Notes under the pieces: generated by a model
What the model was told of the DNA's origin: nothing
Databases searched by the model: none
What the model saw: the letters and a program-made list of their open reading frames with translations, nothing else
Part shown: positions 50,554-56,819 of the stretch, piece by piece
How positions within the stretch are numbered: position 1 is the stretch's first letter
Layout of the letters: each line of letters opens with the position of its first letter
NCBI RefSeq assembly: GCF_902833645.1
Contig: NZ_CADFGE010000008.1
Span: 1 to 64,000, forward strand
Reading direction: 5' to 3'
Source: Paraburkholderia fungorum
GTDB lineage: Bacteria > Pseudomonadota > Gammaproteobacteria > Burkholderiales > Burkholderiaceae
DNA: 64,000 nt
Translations under genes and position numbers: made by a program

Positions 50554-51696
50554 CTAGCGCCGGTGCGGCGGGACAATGCCGAACTTCGCGATCCGTCTGT
50601 AAAGCGTCGCCCGCGAGATGCCGAGCGTCTGGGCGGTCTCGTCGGGGTGCCATTTCGCATCCGTCAGGGCCGCGACGATGCGATCGCGCTCAAGGGCGTC
50701 GATCCCGGAGAGGGTGGGTTGCGCCTCGCGGGCGGGATTCCGGTGCTTCGGCGCCGCTTGACGTTGCGCCCGGATGACAGGTGGGCGAACCCGCGCATAC
50801 AGAGGCGAACCGCTGCCCACCAGTTTCATCGAAACCATGTCGCGGCCCGGCCTGACATCCAGAAGTCGTTCGGCGCGGACATCGAATAGCTCGGAGACAG
50901 GCCGCGGCAACTGGTCGAGGCCCGGCACACATTCCTTGGCCCGGCGGTTTGCCGCGACCGCATTTCCATGCACGTCGAAAGCGATCAGAATTTCCGGCTG
51001 GGCCTCCACGTAATGACGGTTCCGGTGGGCCAGCAACACCCAGTGATGCGTGGTCGCGTTGAGAAAGAAACTATCCTCGATCAGCACCGCGCTATGACGC
51101 ACGATATGGTTGATCAGGCGCTGGCTTTCGCGTTCGTCAGGCGAGCGAATCGCCGATGCATCCAGCACGCCGATCAGTTCGCCTTCCAGCCCGAAGATGG
51201 GCGAGGCGCTGCAAGTCAACGTGGTAAACGCGGCGCGAAAATGATCTGTCTTATGCACCGTGATCGGTTGGGAATCCAGCAATACGGCCGCCACGCCACA
51301 GGTTCCCTCTTCCTGCTCGGACCAGCAGGAGCCCCAATAAAGCCCTGCCCGTTTGAAGTCGTGGCGCCGATCCCGGTCGACGCGATAATCTATCGTCACA
51401 CCTTGCGCGTCGGTGAGCATCACGCAGTAGTCAGCTTCGCGTACCGTCTCATGCAGACGCGAAAGGCATTCTCCCGAGGCCCGCAAAACCGACTCTTCAC
51501 GATGTTGCACGTCGCGCAGTTCCGGCGCGGTCAGAATGCGCGGACCTTTTGTTAGACCAGGATCGAGATGATATTGCTCGAGCGAGCGCCAGTACGACGA
51601 AGCCAGCCGCGCGGAATCGGTACCGCGATCGGGCGTGCGGCCTTCGATCAACCTGCGGATCCGGTCGATGTGTCTAACCTGCGGAACATAAGGCAT
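50554..51696 (-). CDS. AcoR-like regulator lacking the AAA+ domain
   Basis: A 380-residue regulator with the N-terminal GAF-type sensing domain of AcoR (about 60-215: WGSCWSEQEEGTCGVAAVLL, FTTLTCSASPIFGLEGE), a PAS-like middle (about 225-310) and a C-terminal Fis-type HTH_8 (about 335-378: ALTDAKWHPDETAQTLGISR, then ATLYRRI). The sigma-54-interacting AAA+ domain that normally lies between is missing: no Walker A or GAFTGA motif is present, yet the frame is clean. It therefore cannot activate sigma-54 RNA polymerase in the usual way. Related AcoR-like proteins without the AAA+ domain are known in Burkholderia. It precedes the flavin-monooxygenase gene by 81 bp. Confidence 0.82.
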   Translation of the reverse strand: MPYVPQVRHIDRIRRLIEGRTPDRGTDSARLASSYWRSLEQYHLDPGLTKGPRILTAPELRDVQHREESVLRASGECLSRLHETVREADYCVMLTDAQGVTIDYRVDRDRRHDFKRAGLYWGSCWSEQEEGTCGVAAVLLDSQPITVHKTDHFRAAFTTLTCSASPIFGLEGELIGVLDASAIRSPDERESQRLINHIVRHSAVLIEDSFFLNATTHHWVLLAHRNRHYVEAQPEILIAFDVHGNAVAANRRAKECVPGLDQLPRPVSELFDVRAERLLDVRPGRDMVSMKLVGSGSPLYARVRPPVIRAQRQAAPKHRNPAREAQPTLSGIDALERDRIVAALTDAKWHPDETAQTLGISRATLYRRIAKFGIVPPHRR

Positions 51697-51934
51697 GAAT
51701 GTCTCCGGTCTGCTCGGCGCACATCGCCAGGTGCGCGCTCAGGATGACTTTTAGCATGCGTGTTCCGGAAGATCACACCGCAGTGCAGCATCAAGCCGGA
51801 TGAGACTTTTGTCTCAGTTCCTTTGTCTCAGTTCTTTCATGGCGGGGACGCAACGCGGTTCGATTCCCACGGTGCTGAAGATAGCGCGCGTAAAGCCCCT
51901 GCTAGAATGCTTGCCCTTTTCTCTGGAGACGCAC

Positions 51935-52249
51935 ATGTCCTGGTTCATCTATGAAGTGCCCGAATACAATGAAGACGGGGCGCGCATCGAACCCTTCAGC
52001 GACCTGCGTAGCCGCGTCCAGAAAGTCAGTGGGCAGGCCATGGTCGACGAGTTGGAAAGCGTCCGCGAGAACGCCGCGAAGACAGCGGATACGCCGGCGC
52101 ACCCGCTACGCGCCGCGGATAATCCTCACGTATTTCCGATCCCATACGCCGACTCCATGATCCTGGTCGGGTTTATCTTCGAACTGAAACGGGAGTCCCG
52201 GTGCCTGGTGGTGTCGCCCGTGGAAATGCCCTGGTTGAAAGACGCGTAA
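51935..52249 (+). CDS. Small conserved hypothetical protein (104 aa)
   Basis: A 104-residue cytoplasmic protein with the opening MSWFIYEVPEYNEDGARIEP, then PFSDLRSRVQKVSGQAMVDE, and a C-terminal VGFIFELKRESRCLVVSPVE. The ATG at 51935 was selected because CTGGAGAC lies 4-10 bases upstream. A longer frame begins at 51800 but reads through a region without a coding look. No signal peptide, membrane helix or catalytic motif is visible. It resembles short Burkholderia proteins of unknown function. It stands alone between the AcoR-like regulator (divergent) and the TetR gene (convergent). Confidence 0.6.
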   Translation: MSWFIYEVPEYNEDGARIEPFSDLRSRVQKVSGQAMVDELESVRENAAKTADTPAHPLRAADNPHVFPIPYADSMILVGFIFELKRESRCLVVSPVEMPWLKDA

Positions 52250-52276
52250 CGCGTCTCGTCGGCAACGCGCAACGCG

Positions 52277-52891
52277 TCACGCGTAGCGCGCGAGAAACAT
52301 ATCGGCGGCCGATTCCGCGACGTGCTTCTGTTCATCCACGCCGAGAGGCGGCTGCCCCATCGTCACCTGCGGCCAGAAAGCGAATGCTTTTACGAGGGCC
52401 TGCAACTGCTGCGAAGCGTATACCGGGTCCGAGGTCTTCAGGCGGCCATCGGCTGCGGCCGCGCGAATCCACACCGTCAAATCCTCCTCCCGCTCACCCA
52501 TGCGGGTCACCATCTCCCGCGCGCGCTCCGGCGAATGAATGCCCGCCGCGATCGCGACGCGCGCGAGGGCCAGGAATGCCTCGTTATTCAATAGGCTCAG
52601 CTTCTTTAACAGAAGCTGGAGCAACTGCGCACGCAATGGATGCGCGGCGGAGTAAGCCGGCGCCTCGCCTGTGTCGCTCGACTCCCACAACTGCCGCAGG
52701 ATCGCGGCGAACAGCACTTCCTTACTGGGGAAATGGTTGTAGACCGTCCGCTTCGAGACGCTCGCGCGGGCCGCGATACGGTCCATGCTGGTCGCGTCGA
52801 AACCGGCCGCGAGAAATTCTTCGATGGCCGCCTCGATGATGGCAGCGCGCTTGCGGTCGGTCAGGCGCAGAAGGGGTTGACTGGTGTTCAT
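52277..52891 (-). CDS. TetR-family transcriptional repressor
   Basis: A 204-residue TetR repressor. The N-terminal HTH (about 12-58) reads RKRAAIIEAAIEEFLAAGFD, then IAARASVSKRTVYNHFPSKE. The all-helical ligand domain (about 80-200) contains LLQLLLKKLSLLNNEAFLAL and QQLQALVKAFAFWPQ. It is divergent from a metallo-hydrolase gene across an 83-bp gap with a perfect 8-bp-arm inverted repeat (52910-52938), the likely operator. It probably represses itself and that gene. The ATG at 52889-52891 is set by the family start. Confidence 0.9.
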   Translation of the reverse strand: MNTSQPLLRLTDRKRAAIIEAAIEEFLAAGFDATSMDRIAARASVSKRTVYNHFPSKEVLFAAILRQLWESSDTGEAPAYSAAHPLRAQLLQLLLKKLSLLNNEAFLALARVAIAAGIHSPERAREMVTRMGEREEDLTVWIRAAAADGRLKTSDPVYASQQLQALVKAFAFWPQVTMGQPPLGVDEQKHVAESAADMFLARYA

Positions 52892-52909
52892 CGCTAAATT
52901 TTACACCGG

Positions 52910-52938
52910 GTAGTTTACTTTTCTCAAAAATAAACTAC
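52910..52938. promoter_or_regulatory. TetR-type operator in the divergent promoter
   Basis: GTAGTTTA (52910-52917) and TAAACTAC (52931-52938) are exact complements with a 13-base spacer, between the divergent tetR and metallo-hydrolase genes. The gap to the TetR start is 18 bp and to the hydrolase start 36 bp. Confidence 0.6.
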
Positions 52939-52974
52939 ACTCAACAGTCTACTTTCTGTATCGAGGCGGTTTGC

Positions 52975-54099
52975 ATGGCATCGTTTACCAGTTCTATTCG
53001 CCGCGCCTTGGGCCTGACGGCGGCGCGACGCGGGCGCGAATTGTTCGACATGTCGGCTCAACACGACGGCGAGCGCTTTCGGAACGTCAAGCCGCGTCCG
53101 GTCGAGGGTATCGGCAAGACCCTGAGCATCGCGTGGAATGTGTTGTTCCGGAAACCGGACGGTACGGTGCCGGCGGGCAAGCTGCCCGTCGACACGCTGT
53201 CACGCGAACAACTCGACGCCGCGCCGGACCGCAGCCTCTATCGCCTCGGGCATTCGACCATGCTGCTTAAGCTGCGCGGTCAGTTCTGGCTGACCGATCC
53301 CGTCTTCGCCGAGCGTGCATCGCCGTTCCGGCGGTTCGGCCCGAAGCGCTTCCATGCCCCGCCCATTGCACTCGAAGACTTGCCGCCGTTGCGCGGCGTG
53401 ATTCTGTCGCACGATCACTATGACCATCTGGATCGCGAAACGGTGCTGGCGCTCGCCGCGAAGACCGGCGTGTTCCTGACGCCGCTGGGTGTCGGCGACC
53501 GCCTGATCGAATGGGGTATCGAGGCGTCGAAGGTGCGTCAATTCGATTGGTGGCAGGGCGTTGAAATCGACGGTCTGTCGTTTACTGCAACACCCGCGCA
53601 GCACTTCTCCGGTCGCAGTCTGTTCGACGGCAACAGCACCTTGTGGGCCTCGTGGGTGATCGTCGACGACGCGCTACGCGTGTTTTTCAGCGGCGACACC
53701 GGTTACTTCGACGGCTTCAGGACCATCGGCGAGCGGCTCGGTCCATTTGACGTGACGCTGCTCGAAACCGGCGCCTACGATGCTCAATGGCCGTACGTCC
53801 ATATGCAGCCCGACGAGACCGTCCAGGCTCACGTCGATCTGGGCGGACGCTGGCTGGTGCCGGTTCACAACGGCACGTTCGATCTGGCGATGCATCGCTG
53901 GCAGGAACCGTACGAGCGTGTGGTTGGGCTCGCTGCCGCCCGGGGCATTGCGCTCGCGACGCCTCGCATGGGCGAGCGGCTGGATCTGGGCACGCCGCAC
54001 CGTGGCACGAAGTGGTGGCGCGAGGTGGCGGAGGTGGTGCCGGCCCCCGCGACATCGCGGCGCTGGTTCTGTCGCGATAGCCGGCAAGCGAATTCGTAA
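52975..54099 (+). CDS. MBL-fold hydrolase (NAPE-PLD-like)
   Basis: A 374-residue metallo-beta-lactamase-fold hydrolase of the UlaG/NAPE-PLD-like type. The metal-binding motif is LSHDHYDHLD (HxHxDH), and further ligands are expected in ATPAQHFSGRSLFDG, VFFSGDTGYFDGF and the C-terminal VPVHNGTFDLAMH. Such enzymes open cyclic or phospholipid substrates; the actual one is unknown. The ATG at 52975 is the family-like start. The TetR repressor and an operator lie just upstream, so expression is probably induced by a hydrophobic ligand. Confidence 0.83.
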   Translation: MASFTSSIRRALGLTAARRGRELFDMSAQHDGERFRNVKPRPVEGIGKTLSIAWNVLFRKPDGTVPAGKLPVDTLSREQLDAAPDRSLYRLGHSTMLLKLRGQFWLTDPVFAERASPFRRFGPKRFHAPPIALEDLPPLRGVILSHDHYDHLDRETVLALAAKTGVFLTPLGVGDRLIEWGIEASKVRQFDWWQGVEIDGLSFTATPAQHFSGRSLFDGNSTLWASWVIVDDALRVFFSGDTGYFDGFRTIGERLGPFDVTLLETGAYDAQWPYVHMQPDETVQAHVDLGGRWLVPVHNGTFDLAMHRWQEPYERVVGLAAARGIALATPRMGERLDLGTPHRGTKWWREVAEVVPAPATSRRWFCRDSRQANS

Positions 54100-54143
54100 G
54101 GCGTGCCCGGCAAGAGCTGATCTTGGCGCTTGCGCGCCGGATG

Positions 54144-54431
54144 CTACTGGGCATTCCCCAGTGCGCGCCGAGATCCGCAAGAGGATGAGTCGATCCACTC
54201 ACGCAGCCGGACGTCGCGAATCTCAAGTACATCGAACAGGCCGACGGCACGCAGGGCCGGCAGGGCCGCGACGATGTCCGTGGCGGCCACGGCGCGCGCC
54301 GCGTCAGTGCTGGCCGGATCGGTCCAGACGCGTGCATTGGCCAGAAAAGCGGCAACAGTGCCTTTGCGGACGGTCACGCCATTGATATCGGTCCGATCGA
54401 CGTGATCGGGGAGAACTTGCTCGGCTCGCAT
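54144..54431 (-). CDS. Small conserved protein (DUF7709-like)
   Basis: A 95-residue soluble protein. The stretches INGVTVRKGTVAAFLANARV, ALPALRAVGLFDVLEIRDV and RLREWIDS fit a small family I remember as DUF7709, with the pattern of a GTVAA(M/F)L helix and a VGLFD motif. The start at the ATG at 54431 has AGGAG about 9 bases upstream, better than the longer frame that begins at 54530. The function is unknown. It is divergent from the AraC gene at 54539. Confidence 0.6.
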   Translation of the reverse strand: MRAEQVLPDHVDRTDINGVTVRKGTVAAFLANARVWTDPASTDAARAVAATDIVAALPALRAVGLFDVLEIRDVRLREWIDSSSCGSRRALGNAQ

Positions 54432-54538
54432 CGCACGGCACTCCTGTGTTGTTTGAGAAGAGGCCAGTCTAGTGATGCAGACCCGGCCCGTCTCCGGTAT
54501 AAAGGTCATTCGATACCGGATTCCCGCCACCCCTTGCG

Positions 54539-55339
54539 ATGACTACCCCCTTGATTCGACCGACTCTCGTGAGTTCGCCCGAAGGTCCATTCCTCGCCGC
54601 GGCCGAACTGACACAAAGTGAATCGCGCGCAACGCCCTCGCATAGTCATGCGCGCGGACAGCTCATGGGTGCGCTGAGCGGGCTCGCATCGATCGGGTTC
54701 GACAAGCAGCAATGGGTCGTGCCCGCCACCCATGCGATCTGGATTCCCCCGCATTGCGTTCACTCGATACGCTCCTATGGCCCCTTCTCGGGGTGGAGTG
54801 TTTTCATAACCGAGGAGCGCTGCGAATCGCTGCCGCGGCAGGCGCGCGCGATCAAGACGACGCCCTTGCTGCGCGAGGCGGTACGGCGCGCCGCGAGCTG
54901 GCCGGGCAACGAGCTCGACGCGACGCAGACGCGCATTGCGGAGGTCATCGTCGATGAGCTCGCTGCGTCAAAGGAAGAATCGCTAGGCCTGCCGAGCCCC
55001 ACCGATCCACGGCTCGCGCGCATCACGGACGCGCTCGGCGGCAACCTCGCGGATAACCGCCGCCTCGAAGAATGGGCGGCATGGGCCGGGCTCGCGCCGC
55101 GAACGCTGAGCCGCCGGTTCGTGACCGAAACAGGCTTGACGTTCGCGCAATGGCGCCAACAGGCCCGCTTGCTTCGCGCACTCGAACGGGTGGCGGATGG
55201 GATTCCGGTCACGACGATTGCGCTCGAACTCGGCTACGACAATGTCAGCGCGTTTATCGACATGTTCCGTCGGGCCTTGGGCACCACGCCCGGACGCTAC
55301 CTGGCCGCGGCAGCGCCGGAGAATCGCCGTAGCGGCTGA
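54539..55339 (+). CDS. AraC-family regulator
   Basis: A 266-residue AraC regulator of the small AraC_binding type. The N-terminal cupin domain (about 25-120) has PSHSHARGQLMGALSGLASI and HAIWIPPHCVHSIRSYGPFS, suggesting a metal- or ligand-binding jelly roll. The C-terminal double HTH (about 165-260) reads EEWAAWAGLAPRTLSRRFVT and TTIALELGYDNVSAFIDMFR followed by LGTTPGRYL. The ATG at 54539 is set by the opening. No adjacent target is obvious; the small DUF7709-like gene is its divergent neighbour. Confidence 0.87.
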   Translation: MTTPLIRPTLVSSPEGPFLAAAELTQSESRATPSHSHARGQLMGALSGLASIGFDKQQWVVPATHAIWIPPHCVHSIRSYGPFSGWSVFITEERCESLPRQARAIKTTPLLREAVRRAASWPGNELDATQTRIAEVIVDELAASKEESLGLPSPTDPRLARITDALGGNLADNRRLEEWAAWAGLAPRTLSRRFVTETGLTFAQWRQQARLLRALERVADGIPVTTIALELGYDNVSAFIDMFRRALGTTPGRYLAAAAPENRRSG

Positions 55340-55397
55340 TTCGAAACAGCCTTCACGTCACGGACAATATTTCCAGGCGTGAATCGTCTACAGACGT

Positions 55398-55982
55398 ATG
55401 GAACCGCCGCGCACCCCAAAACCGACGATCGAACGCGACAACGACATCACTGCAACCGTGTTGCGTGAGCGGTCGAAACTCGGCAATTTCATCCGGCGCC
55501 GCGTGCACGATCAGGGCGAGGCCGAAGACATCCTGCAGGACGTCTTTCACGAGTTCGTGCAAGCCTACCGGCTCCCCGCGCCGATCGAACAGGTAAGCGC
55601 GTGGCTGTTCCGCGTCGCGCGCAACCGCATCATCGACCGCTTTCGCAAGCGCCGCGAGCAAGCGCTCGCCGACATGGCCGACGATCAGGACGACGCAGAC
55701 AACCCGGACTATCGGCTGGATCTCGCCCTGCCGGCCACCGACGCCGGTCCCGAAGCCGTCTATGCAAGATCGTTGCTGCTGGAGGCCCTGCAAGAAGCAC
55801 TCGACGAATTGCCGGCAAATCAGCGCGACGTCTTCGTCGCTCACGAACTCGAAGGACGCAGCTTCAAGGAGCTGGCATCCGAAAGCGGTGTCGGCGTGAA
55901 CACGCTATTGGCCCGCAAGCGCTACGCGGTACTGCATCTGCGCGTTCGCCTGCAAGCCGTCTATGACGAACTGGATATCTAA
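55398..55982 (+). CDS. ECF-type RNA polymerase sigma factor
   Basis: A 194-residue extracytoplasmic-function sigma factor. The sigma-2 region (about 22-95) contains GNFIRRRVHDQGEAEDILQD and VSAWLFRVARNRIIDRFRKR, and the sigma-4 region (about 135-190) has LQEALDELPANQRDVFVAHE, then FKELASESGVGVNTLLARKR. The ATG at 55398 is chosen for the opening. Its stop is 13 bp from a small membrane-protein gene, which is followed by a ferredoxin gene with overlapping start, so the three form a unit. The membrane protein could be an unusual anti-sigma or envelope sensor; its C-terminal cytoplasmic tail is Trp/His/Arg-rich. Confidence 0.9.
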   Translation: MEPPRTPKPTIERDNDITATVLRERSKLGNFIRRRVHDQGEAEDILQDVFHEFVQAYRLPAPIEQVSAWLFRVARNRIIDRFRKRREQALADMADDQDDADNPDYRLDLALPATDAGPEAVYARSLLLEALQEALDELPANQRDVFVAHELEGRSFKELASESGVGVNTLLARKRYAVLHLRVRLQAVYDELDI

Positions 55983-55995
55983 AAGGAGCAGCTAG

Positions 55996-56310
55996 ATGAG
56001 ATTCAAACTGAGATGCTTCGGCAAGGCACTGTTGGTTCTGGTGGGCATTGCCGTGCTGGGATGGATGGTGATGGCGCTATGGAATTGGGTGATGCCCGCG
56101 CTATTCGCCGGTGCCCGTCCGATCGACTTTCTGCACGCGCTGGGCCTGCTGGTCCTGAGCCGAATTCTCTTTGGCGGATTTCGCGGGCATGGCGGCTGGC
56201 ATGGACGCCGGCACTGGCGGCGCTGGGAACGGATGACACCCCAGGAGCGTGAAAACTTTCAGAAGAACCTGGCGTCTTTTGACGGCAAGCGCCGCGAGGA
56301 CGAAGCATGA
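55996..56310 (+). CDS. Small two-helix membrane protein after the sigma factor
   Basis: A 104-residue inner-membrane protein with two hydrophobic stretches, about 8-30 (ALLVLVGIAVLGWMVMALWN) and about 43-60 (FLHALGLLVLSRILFGG). The following loop is GFRGHGGWHGRRHWRRWERM, and the C-terminal TPQERENFQKNLASFDGKRR looks cytoplasmic. No ZAS-type HxxxCxxC anti-sigma motif is seen. The ATG at 55996 has AAGGAG upstream. It lies 13 bp after the sigma factor and overlaps the ferredoxin start by four bases. It may be the sigma factor's regulator or a target. Confidence 0.7.
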   Translation: MRFKLRCFGKALLVLVGIAVLGWMVMALWNWVMPALFAGARPIDFLHALGLLVLSRILFGGFRGHGGWHGRRHWRRWERMTPQERENFQKNLASFDGKRREDEA

Positions 56311-56609
56311 GCCGCGCATCTACATCCGCTTGCAAGCAGCCCGCAGGCGTGATCGCTCCCGTGGTCAATCTGAAGCGCTGCGAAGGCAAGGGTGATTGCG
56401 CCGTCGTCTGCCCCGAAGACGTATTCGAAATCCGCCGGATCGATACGGCGGACTATCGGCAGTTGGGCGCGCTGAACCGATTCAAGCTGCGCGTACACGG
56501 CATGAAAGTCGCGTACACGCCCAACGCCGATGCATGCCGGGCATGTGGCCTGTGCGTAAGCGCATGCCCGGAACATGCCATTACGTTAGCCAGGATCGGG
56601 GCGCAATAA
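56307..56609 (+). CDS. Ferredoxin-like 4Fe-4S protein
   Basis: A 100-residue ferredoxin. The second cluster motif is complete, CRACGLCVSACPEH (C-x2-C-x2-C-x3-CP). The first reads RCEGKGDCAVVCPEDVF, where the central Cys of the usual C-x2-C-x2-C is Lys, so it binds a [3Fe-4S] or other altered cluster, or uses a ligand elsewhere. This variant occurs in related ferredoxin-family proteins. The ATG overlaps the upstream stop (ATGA). It is the last gene of the ECF sigma operon, and could supply electrons to an unidentified partner or sense redox stress. Confidence 0.85.
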   Translation: MSRASTSACKQPAGVIAPVVNLKRCEGKGDCAVVCPEDVFEIRRIDTADYRQLGALNRFKLRVHGMKVAYTPNADACRACGLCVSACPEHAITLARIGAQ

Positions 56610-56819
56610 GATCGTGCTTTGCCGCGCAGCACTCCCGACCTTATCGATCAAGGCCAGATTCGTTTCGAGCCAGTCGGGTCTCGCGGTACGCGATCGCTTC
56701 CTTGCAAGTTGTCTGCGACGCCTGCTCGAGTTTGAGATCGCACTCAAGAATTTCTTTCGTATCCTCACCAATCAGCAACTTATGCAGGTCTTGCAAATTG
56801 GGCAGAGGTGCAGCTGCGA

